A stretch of 64,000 nucleotides of DNA, from the NCBI GenBank assembly GCA_040261275.1, contig JBDQOI010000001.1, positions 67,174 through 131,173 of the forward strand. The letters run 5' to 3'. Position numbers and translations under genes: made by a program. The stretch is from UBA8752 sp040261275. Its GTDB lineage: Bacteria > Bacteroidota > Bacteroidia > Flavobacteriales_D > Sanyastnellaceae. How positions within the stretch are numbered: the stretch's first letter is position 1; the number at the start of each line of letters is the position of its first letter. Under the pieces are notes generated by a model. The model saw only the letters and a list, made by a program, of their open reading frames with translations. It was not told the DNA's origin and made no database searches. Below, piece after piece: positions 45,354 through 54,600 of the stretch.

Positions 45354-47000
45354 ATGCCCATTCCAGCAGAGGAAATCAAGCGCCAACAGCGCGCCGACGC
45401 CATGAAGTTGAAGCTGTCCGAAATGGACCACTTGTACCAGCATGTCAAGCTCGGTGGCGGGCAGTCCAGAATCGACAAAGAGCATGCCAAGGGCAAATTG
45501 ACGGCCCGGGAGCGGTTGGACTTGCTGATGGACGAGGGCGAGGATCTGATCGAGATTGGCGCCTTTGCGGGCCATGGCATGTACAAGGAGCACGGCGGGT
45601 GCCCCGGCGGCGGATGTGTTGTGGTCATCGGCAAGGTGAGCGGCGTGCGGTGCATTGTGGTCGCCAACGACGCCACGGTCAAGGCGGGCGCCTGGTTCCC
45701 CATTACGGGCAAGAAAAACCTGCGGGCGCAGGAGCTGGCCTTCGAGCTGCACCTGCCCATTCTTTATCTGGTGGACAGCGCGGGCGTATACCTTCCGATG
45801 CAGGACGAGATTTTCCCGGACAAAGAGCACTTCGGGCGCATTTTCCGCAACAATGCCCGCTTGAGTGCCGCCGGCATTCCGCAACTCGCCGCCGTGATGG
45901 GCAGCTGCGTGGCGGGCGGCGCCTACCTGCCGATCATGAGTGACGAGAGCATCATCGTCAAGGGTACGGGCAGTATTTTCCTCGCCGGGCCCTACCTGGT
46001 CAAGGCGGCCATTGGTGAAGACGTAGGTGCCGAAGAACTGGGCGGCGCTGAAATGCATGGCAGCATCTCGGGTGTCATCGACCATGTGGTGGAAGACGAT
46101 CGGGAAGCCATTGCCCTGCTGCGCAAATTGATGGAGCACCGCCGAGGAAGACCCAGTGTCAGGAACTACGCCCGGATCCAACCTGCATTGCCCGCGGGTG
46201 ATCCCGAAGAGCTATTGACCATCTTGCCCGAGTCCCGAAGGGAGGCTTACCACGCGCGGAACTTGCTCGCTGCCTTGGTGGACGGCGGCGAATACACGGA
46301 GTTCAAGCGGGACTATGGAAAGACCCTCCTGTGCGCCACGGCCCGGATTGACGGATGGAGCGTCGGCATCGTCGCGAACCAACGCACCCTGGTCAAGAGC
46401 GCCAAACAGGGAACGCAATTCGGCGGCGTCATCTACTCGGACAGCGCGGACAAGGCCGCCCGTTTCATCATGAACTGCAACCAGAAGGGGATTCCGCTGG
46501 TGTTCCTGCAGGACGTTACCGGCTTTATGGTGGGCTCCAAGAGCGAGCAAGGGGGCATCATCAAGGATGGAGCGAAACTGGTCAATGCGATGGCCAACTC
46601 CGTTGTGCCCAAGTTCACCATCATCGTGGGCAACAGCTACGGTGCAGGGAATTACGCCATGTGCGGCAAGGCCTACGACCCGAAGTTCATCGTGGCTTGG
46701 CCATCGGCTGAACTCGCCGTGATGGGCGGTGCACAGGCTGCGGGGGTACTCCTTCAAATCGAGGTGGCCGCGCGCCGCAAAAAGGGGGAGGACATCACTC
46801 CCGAACGAGAAGCTGAATTGCGCGCAGAAATTGAATCGCGCTACGCCGAACAGATTTCCCCTTATTACGCAGCCGCCCGATTGTGGGTGGACGCCATCAT
46901 AGACCCACGGGACACGCGTGTCTGGATTTCGGAGGGCATCGCAGCGGCCGATGGCGCGCCTGAGGAGGGGCCCTATCGAACCGGGGTACTGCAGACTTAA
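45354..47000 (+). CDS. Acyl-CoA carboxylase beta subunit (carboxyltransferase; methylcrotonyl/propionyl-CoA type)
   Basis: 548 residues. It transfers CO2 from carboxybiotin to an acyl-CoA. Both crotonase-like halves are present, with KGKLTARERLDLLMDEG, FLAGPYLVKAAIGEDVGAEE, GGAEMH, a second-half LVFLQDVTGFMVG and GNSYGAGNYAMCGKAYDP. The GAEELGGAEMH...SGVIDH stretch is closest to methylcrotonyl-CoA carboxylase, used in leucine breakdown. The biotin-carrying alpha subunit is not in the window. ATG 45354 is preferred over a TTG 27 bases upstream. Codon usage here is notably GC-rich. Confidence 0.9.
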   Translation: MPIPAEEIKRQQRADAMKLKLSEMDHLYQHVKLGGGQSRIDKEHAKGKLTARERLDLLMDEGEDLIEIGAFAGHGMYKEHGGCPGGGCVVVIGKVSGVRCIVVANDATVKAGAWFPITGKKNLRAQELAFELHLPILYLVDSAGVYLPMQDEIFPDKEHFGRIFRNNARLSAAGIPQLAAVMGSCVAGGAYLPIMSDESIIVKGTGSIFLAGPYLVKAAIGEDVGAEELGGAEMHGSISGVIDHVVEDDREAIALLRKLMEHRRGRPSVRNYARIQPALPAGDPEELLTILPESRREAYHARNLLAALVDGGEYTEFKRDYGKTLLCATARIDGWSVGIVANQRTLVKSAKQGTQFGGVIYSDSADKAARFIMNCNQKGIPLVFLQDVTGFMVGSKSEQGGIIKDGAKLVNAMANSVVPKFTIIVGNSYGAGNYAMCGKAYDPKFIVAWPSAELAVMGGAQAAGVLLQIEVAARRKKGEDITPEREAELRAEIESRYAEQISPYYAAARLWVDAIIDPRDTRVWISEGIAAADGAPEEGPYRTGVLQT

Positions 47001-47012
47001 TCCTGGCGGCCC

Positions 47013-47555
47013 TCAAGCCCTTTCCCGCCGCATCAATTCGGCGAGCATCATCTTGAGCATCTCCTGCTCTGACGAAGCATTGCCTCCATGGCGTGCTTGG
47101 ATGCCCTGTTGCAGGATCAGCATGGCATCGAGCAAGTCCGCCTCTTCCTCTACCCATTCGGGAAGGGCTTCGAACAAAGTCAAGGCCTCTACCATGATGG
47201 GCATGCCCTGCTCTACCGCTCGCGTGGACAGGGTACGCAAATGGCCTTCAGCGCTGCCCCCGCATTCCCAAAGGAATCCAAGCAGTTCAGGCAATTGTTC
47301 TGCGTGTTCGGGCAGCAATGCCGTTTCCATCAATACCGCTCCAGCTCCTTCCAGCTTGAGCCCACGGAGCAATTTGCCCACTTCAATGCGGACTCCGTCC
47401 TCCTCCGCTTCTCCGCGAAGGCGCACCAATTCCGGAATGGTACTCAATTCTCCCTCTTCCGCGACACGTTTCAATGCCGCATCGCGACGTTCGGCCAAAG
47501 GCGAGTGCAATCCAGCATGCAAATCAGCCAAGGCGGCCGTTTTCTTGGGACTCAT
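47013..47555 (-). CDS. Small helical (HEAT-like) protein of unknown function
   Basis: 180 residues, all predicted helical and soluble. The first third (SPLAERRDAALKRVAEEGELSTIPELVRLRGEAEED) has the pattern of HEAT-type repeats; the C-terminus is Met/Glu-rich. The ATG at 47555 is chosen because TATTTTCG ends 4 bases before it; the frame extends 20 codons upstream into the NUDIX 3' end. Likely a cytosolic scaffold or adaptor; nothing more specific can be said. It lies 12 bases from the convergent carboxylase gene. Confidence 0.7.
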   Translation of the reverse strand: MSPKKTAALADLHAGLHSPLAERRDAALKRVAEEGELSTIPELVRLRGEAEEDGVRIEVGKLLRGLKLEGAGAVLMETALLPEHAEQLPELLGFLWECGGSAEGHLRTLSTRAVEQGMPIMVEALTLFEALPEWVEEEADLLDAMLILQQGIQARHGGNASSEQEMLKMMLAELMRRERA

Positions 47556-47559
47556 GCGG

Positions 47560-47567
47560 CGAAAATA
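47560..47567 (-). promoter_or_regulatory. -7 box TATTTTCG of the HEAT-like gene
   Basis: One mismatch to TAnnTTTG, 4 bases before the ATG at 47555, placed between that start and the upstream NUDIX stop. Confidence 0.45.
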
Positions 47568-47577
47568 CTCCGCCAAG

Positions 47578-48267
47578 TCAAGGTTCGGACGCCCAGCGTC
47601 CTCCCCATTCCGCAACCTCGGATAAAATCAACGCGGTGGCACCCCAGATAAAGGGGGTATCCGGCAAGGCAAACCCCGGTACCTCCCATCGAAAGTTCTT
47701 CATCCCCGGCATGTGTATGCTCACGCGCTGGTGCTGCCGATAAGCGGGATTGAGCAAATGCTCGAGTCGAATGCGGTGAACTTTGGCCACCTCTACTTCA
47801 TCGGGATTCAATTCCTTCGGCAGGTCCACCGGGGCTATGAAAGGCCGCACCACGAATCCGCTCGGGACCACATGCACCTCCGTTAGGGCAATGGGGCGCA
47901 TCAAGGGCACATGGTCCCAATCGAGCCCCAGCTCCTCACGCCACTCCCGCAATGCGCACTCCTTCAGGGACTCTCCCTTTTCTCTTGCCCCCCCCGGAAG
48001 GGCCATCTGTCCGCCATGTGGCCCCTTTTCCGGAGTCCGTTCTATAAGGGTAATCACGCCCTCGTCTTCTATGCCGACCAGCACAGCCGCTTCTCGAAAG
48101 TCCGTGCCCACTTCGCCGTTGGTTCGGGCCTCCGAGGCACTCGACCGCGCGTAAGGCATCATCGGTCGATGCGCCTCCAATCCCGGCAGCGGATGTCCCG
48201 CATCCGCCCATTCCCTCCACTTCACCCCACGCCTTGATCCGTCCTTTTTGGTGCCCAAAGATTCCAC
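47578..48267 (-). CDS. NUDIX hydrolase, CoA pyrophosphatase-like (NudL type)
   Basis: 229 residues from a GTG at 48267. The NUDIX box GAREKGESLKECALREWREELG is intact and is preceded by the UPF0035-type motif KGPHGGQMALPGG, which marks enzymes that cleave coenzyme A or its derivatives to 4'-phosphopantetheine and adenosine 3',5'-bisphosphate. PLPG before the domain is also typical. The start is uncertain: a TTG at 48285 is in frame but would overlap the -7 box of divergent aat. The enzyme is cytosolic. Confidence 0.85.
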   Translation of the reverse strand: MESLGTKKDGSRRGVKWREWADAGHPLPGLEAHRPMMPYARSSASEARTNGEVGTDFREAAVLVGIEDEGVITLIERTPEKGPHGGQMALPGGAREKGESLKECALREWREELGLDWDHVPLMRPIALTEVHVVPSGFVVRPFIAPVDLPKELNPDEVEVAKVHRIRLEHLLNPAYRQHQRVSIHMPGMKNFRWEVPGFALPDTPFIWGATALILSEVAEWGGRWASEP

Positions 48268-48272
48268 GACCC

Positions 48273-48280
48273 TAATTTCG
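48273..48280 (+). promoter_or_regulatory. -7 box TAATTTCG of aat
   Basis: One mismatch to TAnnTTTG, 7 bases before the GTG at 48288; it lies in the 20-base gap to the divergent NUDIX start. Confidence 0.4.
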
Positions 48281-48287
48281 CTCAATC

Positions 48288-48959
48288 GTGTATCAATTGG
48301 GTGCAGAATGCTGGTTCCCTCCTTCGGAGGCCTTTAGGGAAGATGGATTGGTGGCCATCGGTGGGGATCTATCTCCCGACCGTCTGCTGCTCGCCTATGA
48401 ACGTGGCATCTTTCCATGGTCGGCCCCGGAGGACCCTTTGCTCTGGTGGTCGCCTGATCCGAGGGCCGTGGTGCGCGCCGATAGGGTCAAGGTCAGCAAG
48501 AGCATGCGGTCCGTGCTCAATCAGAATCGATTCACCCTTACCCTCGATCGCGACTTCGAAGGGGTCATCAGAGGCTGCGCCGATCGTCCCGATGAGGGAA
48601 CTTGGATTACCCCTTCCTTCATTGATTCCTATCTGGAATTGCACACGTTGGGCTTTGCGCACAGTGCTGAAGCATGGAATGACAAGGGCGAACTCGCGGG
48701 AGGACTCTACGGAGTGAGTCTGGGCAACATGTTTTTTGGGGAATCCATGTTTTCTAAGGAATCCAATGCCAGCAAGGCCGCCTTCGTCGGTTTGTCCCGA
48801 ATGCTTGTCAGCTGGGGGTTCGAGTGGATTGACTGTCAGATCATGAACCCGCATTTGGCTTCCCTTGGAGCGGAGAATATCCCGCGTGCCACTTTCCTTC
48901 AAGCCTTGGAGGAAGCCATGAAGCGAAATACCCTCCGGGGACCCTGGTCCGTCACATGA
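48288..48959 (+). CDS. aat: Leucyl/phenylalanyl-tRNA--protein transferase
   Basis: 223 residues from a GTG. It adds Leu or Phe to N-terminal Arg/Lys of proteins, making them N-degron substrates for ClpS/ClpAP. The family N-terminus FPPSEAFREDGLVAIGGDLS, then YERGIFPW, WWSPDPRAV, WITPSFIDSY, GLYGVSLGNMFFGESMFS and the C-terminal DCQIMNPHLASLGA are all present. The stop overlaps the next ATG as ATGA. Confidence 0.96.
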   Translation: MYQLGAECWFPPSEAFREDGLVAIGGDLSPDRLLLAYERGIFPWSAPEDPLLWWSPDPRAVVRADRVKVSKSMRSVLNQNRFTLTLDRDFEGVIRGCADRPDEGTWITPSFIDSYLELHTLGFAHSAEAWNDKGELAGGLYGVSLGNMFFGESMFSKESNASKAAFVGLSRMLVSWGFEWIDCQIMNPHLASLGAENIPRATFLQALEEAMKRNTLRGPWSVT

Positions 48960-49477
48960 AGCCCCACGGTAAGACATCTTCCCGTCACTGGATTGAATGG
49001 GGCTCATCGGATGCAGGACCCATCCGAAGGGGTCGATGGAGAAGATGGACGGCCCTTTGGCTGCGATGGCGTGGATGGAAATGTGAAGGCCCATTTCCCA
49101 GGGGAAAGACCCGGGGCCTCCTCATCATGGGACCCGGTCTACCCCATCACTGCCCTCAGTCGCGGCTGGTGGAGCATCACCTGAAGGGCCGTGTCTGCTG
49201 GTGGCCGGTTTCGCCTCCAGAGATCCTGGGCTCCTCCCCTTCCCTTCATTTGCCTTTCCGCCCCCCCTTAGAGTCCGAGACCAAAATTCTGGTCGAATGG
49301 AATCCAGAGTACATAGAATCGGTGCTCTCGTGGGCCCGTGAAAACGAATGGAGCGTTCAACTCATCAGTCTATCGAATCCGCTTCGGAGGGTCAGGTGCA
49401 ACACCCCCTTTCTGCCCGGAAAATTCACGAAACGCGAGTGCGCGTATGTGGAGAGGGTGTTCAGCTACTGGCGTTGA
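48956..49477 (+). CDS. Unknown protein, possibly a degenerate PlsC-like acyltransferase
   Basis: 173 residues. The ATG overlaps the aat stop (ATGA), which is the main support that the frame is real. It is rich in Trp, Arg and Pro. The segment ALWLRWRGWKCEGPFPRGKTR is faintly like the start of Bacteroidota lysophospholipid acyltransferases, and the C-terminal FLPGKF...YVERVFSYW like their end, but the catalytic HxxxxD motif is missing and the middle is short. If the similarity is real this is a remnant or a non-catalytic relative. Confidence 0.45.
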   Translation: MKPHGKTSSRHWIEWGSSDAGPIRRGRWRRWTALWLRWRGWKCEGPFPRGKTRGLLIMGPGLPHHCPQSRLVEHHLKGRVCWWPVSPPEILGSSPSLHLPFRPPLESETKILVEWNPEYIESVLSWARENEWSVQLISLSNPLRRVRCNTPFLPGKFTKRECAYVERVFSYWR

Positions 49478-49627
49478 CCTCATGTTATCAGGGGGTTGCC
49501 CCTACGTGAACAAGTTGTCCATATCTGAGCGCTTAAAAACTTCAATTTCGTCATCGTCTCGGGCTACTTTGCAACTGTTGAGCAGAGGAGTTCGACACGA
49601 TTCACAGTTCTAAACCCGTCCCGACCT

Positions 49628-49897
49628 ATGGATAAGCACGACTTGATGATCCTGGACATTGTTCAACAGCATAAAAAGGAATTGCAGGAACACATTCGCC
49701 TGTCCACACTCGAGCGCAACTTCTGGAAGAGGATTGAAGGTGATGTTACATTGAGCGTCGGCCAAGCGAGAATTGGAGAGCGCATTACCCGGCTCTACCT
49801 CGACGGTATGATCCAGAACAAGAATGGATACATGCTGACGAAAAAAGGCCGCGAGGCTTTGAACATGGAGGGCGAACGTCTGGCACAGGTAGCTTGA
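49628..49897 (+). CDS. Small winged-helix-like protein
   Basis: 89 residues, Lys- and Glu-rich, with helices followed by the wing-like ending LYLDGMIQNKNGYMLTKKGREAL, a pattern seen in PadR/MarR-type and other winged-helix folds. It could bind DNA or RNA; there is no family name I recognise. The 150 bases upstream hold a TACTTTG-like box (about 49567-49573), and a strong bidirectional terminator follows. The rest of that upstream gap shows nothing I can identify. Confidence 0.7.
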   Translation: MDKHDLMILDIVQQHKKELQEHIRLSTLERNFWKRIEGDVTLSVGQARIGERITRLYLDGMIQNKNGYMLTKKGREALNMEGERLAQVA

Positions 49898-49916
49898 CCC
49901 TCATCGCCCGTTTGTC

Positions 49917-49950
49917 ATGAAAAAGGCCTTCTCTCGAAGGCCTTTTTCAT
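49917..49950. terminator. Perfect 15-bp bidirectional terminator
   Basis: ATGAAAAAGGCCTTC and GAAGGCCTTTTTCAT pair without mismatch around a TCTC loop. It separates the small winged-helix gene from the convergent 49-residue protein gene. Confidence 0.85.
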
Positions 49951-49989
49951 AGGAGCTCTTTTCATTCATTGCCCGATCCGGGCACTTTG

Positions 49990-50139
49990 TCAAGATTCTT
50001 CCAGAATCTCCAACTTGGGATACTTCTCCCTCCAGAAATCCAACTTACTCGGGTCTCTGACCGTGATGACTGTCCTGCCATCGAGGCGGACTTTAATGTT
50101 GGGCTGCAGCTCCTTGGTTTTTTTCTTCTTCTTCGCCAT
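49990..50139 (-). CDS. 49-residue Lys-rich basic protein
   Basis: A short frame: MAKKKKKTKELQPNIKVRLD, then a beta-type stretch GRTVITVRDPSKLDFW and an acidic end. The poly-Lys start followed by a compact charged domain suggests an RNA- or ribosome-associated small protein. It sits downstream of the FucP-like gene on the same strand and reads into the terminator at 49917-49950, as expected for a real gene. Not recognised by name. Confidence 0.55.
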   Translation of the reverse strand: MAKKKKKTKELQPNIKVRLDGRTVITVRDPSKLDFWREKYPKLEILEES

Positions 50140-50292
50140 GTCAGGTCGGTTGCCTCTGTAACAGTTTCAAACCGTTGAGGTTCCCAATGAACGGAACTCC
50201 TCGCCCACTTCCAAGGCTCAGGGCATCAATTGTGAAACTTTCCAATAGCGTTGTCCACAGATTTCTATCGATTTTCCAAGCATCCGCAGGCT

Positions 50293-51609
50293 TCATGCCC
50301 GACGAAAAATCCGGAAACCAAAGCCCGCGATGTAAGCGTAACAAAGGGCGGGCAGCAGCAATGCCGCACCAAAACCGGCAACGTCTACGATGGCTCCAAA
50401 GGCGGGCGGGATCACCGCCCCGCCCACGATGGCCGTACAGAGAATACCACTGCCTTGAGGCTTTGCGTCTCCCAACTCCTCGATGCCGAGGGTAAAAATG
50501 GTCGGGAACATGATGGAATTGAACAACCCGACCGCAAGCAGCATAAGAAGAGCACCCAATCCTGTTGCGGTGCTGCTGCCCACCACCAACGCCAAGGCCA
50601 TGGTGGCGAAAATGCCGAGGAGCAGTGAAGGTTGAAGTCGCCGCATCAACCCGGCTCCTATGAAACGTCCGAGCATGGCCCCTCCCCAATAGAAGGTCAA
50701 CAGAACGCCCAATTTCCCCTTCGGATCCAGATTGACTACAGATTGCCCTTTGATGGAAGCCGCCAGTTCTGCCATCCGCGCCAACACTGGATGAGATTGC
50801 ATCATCTCGTGGACATTCAAGTTCAATCCATAGTTGACCATATAGCTTCCCAAAGCGACCTCCGCACCCACATAAACAAAAATGCCAGCTGCTCCTGCCA
50901 TCAATCTCCGATTGGAAAGAAGAGGCGCCAGTCCCTGATCTTCTCCTTGGCCCCCCTCCAAAATCCGAGGCAGGGAAACCTTTCGGATGATGAAAGCCAA
51001 TGCGAGAAAGGCAACGGCGAGGATGACAAAAGGCCCTTGCACAGCGCTGGCTTCTATCGACCGATACACCTCGAGGGCCTCTGCCGTCATCGACGATTGT
51101 TCCGCGCCCGATTTCACAGTATCCCCCAGCAGGTAACCCGCACTGATGATGGGTGCGATGGTCGTTCCCAGCGAATTGAAAGCTTGCGCCAAGTTCAATC
51201 GGCTGGAAGCCCCCTCTTCAGGCCCGAGCACCGATATGTACGGATTGGCGGCCACCTGCAGTACGGTGATGCCCGCTGCAACAACAAACAAGGCCAGCAA
51301 AAACAACGGGAACAATCGGGTCGACGCCGCGGGGTAGAAAACCAGGCACCCCATGGCTGCCAAGGAAAGTCCGGCGATGATGCCATTCTGGTAGCCCATC
51401 CTCTTGATCATTCTGCCTCCAGGAATGGAAATCACCCCATAGGCCGTGAACCAAGCGAATTGAACCAATCCCGCCTGCAGGTAGGTCAATTCAAAAACAT
51501 CTTTGAGCCTCGGAATAAGGGCATCCACCAAGACCGTAATGAATCCCCACATGAAGAAGAGGGAGGTCACGGTGATGAACGCTCCCCGAAATTGCTGCAC
51601 TTTGGTCAT
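50293..51609 (-). CDS. FucP-like sugar MFS transporter
   Basis: 438 residues, about twelve membrane spans. The N-terminus FRGAFITVTSLFFMWGFITVLVDALIPRLK and the AANPYISVLGPEEGASSRLNLAQAFNSLG motif are characteristic of the fucose/glucose-galactose:H+ symporter family. It probably imports a hexose or deoxyhexose; which sugar cannot be told. A perfect TACATTTG box lies 4 bases before the ATG. No sugar-catabolic operon is attached. Confidence 0.9.
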   Translation of the reverse strand: MTKVQQFRGAFITVTSLFFMWGFITVLVDALIPRLKDVFELTYLQAGLVQFAWFTAYGVISIPGGRMIKRMGYQNGIIAGLSLAAMGCLVFYPAASTRLFPLFLLALFVVAAGITVLQVAANPYISVLGPEEGASSRLNLAQAFNSLGTTIAPIISAGYLLGDTVKSGAEQSSMTAEALEVYRSIEASAVQGPFVILAVAFLALAFIIRKVSLPRILEGGQGEDQGLAPLLSNRRLMAGAAGIFVYVGAEVALGSYMVNYGLNLNVHEMMQSHPVLARMAELAASIKGQSVVNLDPKGKLGVLLTFYWGGAMLGRFIGAGLMRRLQPSLLLGIFATMALALVVGSSTATGLGALLMLLAVGLFNSIMFPTIFTLGIEELGDAKPQGSGILCTAIVGGAVIPPAFGAIVDVAGFGAALLLPALCYAYIAGFGFRIFRRA

Positions 51610-51613
51610 GGAC

Positions 51614-51621
51614 CAAATGTA
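51614..51621 (-). promoter_or_regulatory. -7 box TACATTTG of the FucP-like gene
   Basis: Perfect TAnnTTTG, 4 bases before the ATG at 51609; leaderless mRNA predicted. Confidence 0.6.
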
Positions 51622-51681
51622 ACGTCACCCCGGAAACGCAGAGCGCATCAACAGATCGGGTCCATCGGGTTCAACCCGCCA

Positions 51682-54600
51682 TCAGCGCATCAACTCGAAC
51701 GTCCCGAGCAACTCTTCGGAATCAGTGCGCGCGCCTTTCCATATGATGCGATAGCTATACAAGCCCTCTGGAGCGTAGTGATCGCCTCCCTTCACATTTC
51801 CGACCCATACATCCTCGGGATCCGTGCTGTGAAAGACCCAGTCGCCCCAACGGTTGTAAATGGTGAGCTCGTAAGACACCAAATCGGATATGACCACTTG
51901 GAAAGCGTCATTGATCCCGTCATTGTTCGGAGTGAAAGCACTGGGTATGTAGATCAAAACCGGCCCCTCAATCAAAGTATAGGCGCTGTCCGTGCAACCC
52001 AGCGGGTTGGTCACCGTCAACTGGGCATAGTAGTCATTAATGCCGTCGTACTCGTGAATGGGACTGGGCACGTCACTTGTTGCCCCATCTCCGAAATCCC
52101 ACTGGAAATCGCATGTCGAACAAGGAGGATCCGGGGTAGCGATGAATTCAACCCGGGTATCCGACAAATAGCTCGTTAGGAAATCACTGTAGATGTATTG
52201 CACTCCAACCGTCACACTTTCCGTGAGGCTCTGACCACAGATATCCGTGACCTCTACAGGATATGTGGCGGAAGTATTCGGTTCCACACTTTGGTATTCA
52301 CCGTATGCCGAGATGGTGGGCCACTCGTAAACGAACCCCTCTTCTCCTCCTGTAGCGACAGCGGTGAGGGCCACTGTAGTCCCTCTGCAGACCGTCGTGT
52401 CCGCAGAAACCTCCAGGGTCATGGGGACATCGGGAATCACAAGCAGGGAAGCGGTTTCGTTCTCTCCACCACAACCGTCCAACACCTCTACTCCAATGGG
52501 AGTGGACACAAAACTCTGAACCGTAATCTGGGCATCATTGCCCCCATAAGGCACCCCTCCCAAGGTCCACTCGTAGATGTAATCTCCTGCACCGCTGATG
52601 ATGTCCACAGCTATGACGGTATTGTCAACGCAAGAAGCATAGATAGAATCGGGCAATCCGATTTCGAGCGGCGGATTGTCGATGGTCACGGAGGTCGAAG
52701 CGCTCCCTGTGCCCTGACAATTATCGGTTACCTCTACAGTGAAAGAAGCGGGCAGCCCGTCGGTGTATGTGTATGAATCATTTGATCCGACGAGGTTGAA
52801 ATTCTGGAACCATTCATAAGTGTAGACACCACTACCTCCGGATACCGTAGGCGTCAGAACGAACTGCTCTGTGCATGGTCCGACATAAGTGTCGTCGAAG
52901 GAAACATTCACCGGCGGGCTGACCACCACGATGTCCGTCGTCAACTCCACGTTCTGACCGCAGGCGTCGGAGACATTCAGGCTCACTACCATGTCCTCAT
53001 CCGTCGTCCAATCCAATGTGGAATTGAACCCGAGGAAAGAAAAGCCTTCGGTCCAGCTGAAGTTGTAGGGCGCTTGGCCCCCATTGACAGTGGGCGTAAT
53101 GCTGAACGGAACATTGCAACTCACATCGTAAGCCGGGTCCAGATCGATGATCATGTCGGGCACATCGACATCGACATTAATGGTAGCGGATCCTGTCAAC
53201 CCGCACTCATCTTCCACCGTCAATGTGACACTGGACACCCCCATCCAAGTGGACACATCCAAGGAAGTATTCGTCCAACTGAAAAGAAGTTGACCATTCT
53301 CATCGGTCCATGTGTAGGTGTATCCCGTTGTACCGGGGTTTCCTCCGCCTACATCGGAAAAAACGGTTTGGAAGCCATTGCACGGCAGCAGCAGGTCGCT
53401 GCCGATGTCCACCGTGATGGGGGGGTACTCTACGACGTCCACCTCGAAAGTGCCATCATCAGCTGGCATCCCGCATGTGTCGGATACGGTCAATACACAA
53501 GGGTAAAGACCCGGGGTGTCGGGAACAAAGTTGTAGGCCACCGTGTCTTGACCCGGATTGCAGCTCCAATCAAAAATGAAGTTGCCGTAGCCTCCCGTGA
53601 TGGTGGGGACCAACGTTACAGAATCTCCTACACAGAGTGAGGTATTGAATCCATCTACCTGAAGGGGTTCTGCCGTGTCGTTGATATCAAACTCGAAGTA
53701 ACTCGTCAGACCTCCGCCATTACACGCAGCCAGATTCAAGATTTCCATCTGAACGGTCTCCACGCCCTCGTCAACACCATCCAGGTCTGCCACAATAGAG
53801 AACTCTTGGGTTTCGATCCCAGGGGGAAAAATCACGGTCAACGGCATGGCGGTGTAATCCACCCCATATTCTGCTGAACCCGAGTAGACGATTTCGATGG
53901 ACTCCTCCACTGCCAAATTGGTCTCAAGCGGCCGAGTGAACACCATGATGGCCTCACCGCAATCTTCATACATAACAGGAGGGTCATTGACTATGTCCGC
54001 ACCCACATCAATGTCAAGCGCAATGTCGACAACAGCATTGGATTCAAATGAACCTGACTCGAGAATCACAAATGACTCCAACGCGGGATCCGAACCATCC
54101 GCAATGGCAAGGCGAATGTGATAGGTTGCTCCACATTCAACCTCGCTTTCCGCCGTAAGTCGGGTGGTGTATCCGTTCTGACACAGGATATCATGAGGAG
54201 CGGGATTGTCAATGTAATAGGCCGAATTGGTTACATCATTGACCGAACTGATGGTGATGGCCAATTGTGGATCTGTATCCGGAACCTCTGCCAAGTTGAT
54301 GGCATTGTCTGCGTAAGGGCCGTTGATGCCAGGACCACTGAGGAAAAAACCGAAAATATCGTTGTATTGACTGTTGACCCACCCCAAATACTCATCAGAA
54401 CCGAAGACATAGTTGAACCTGACGGTATCGCCTGTGGCCACGAAATCAAATTCAATGGCGCACACGTCATTTACGCTGCTTACTGTGAAATTTTGACCAA
54501 TCAAAGGAGGCACGCTATTGGCAATGTTCAGCAAATCCGTATCGCCCGAAACCTCCATTCCGTCGTCAATGAAATCGTCCGCACATCCTGTTTCGATGTT

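Noticed and set aside
50632..52179. 515-codon plus-strand frame
   Set aside because: It crosses the antisense of the FucP-like gene, its promoter and the end of the type B T9SS gene; no domain recognised.
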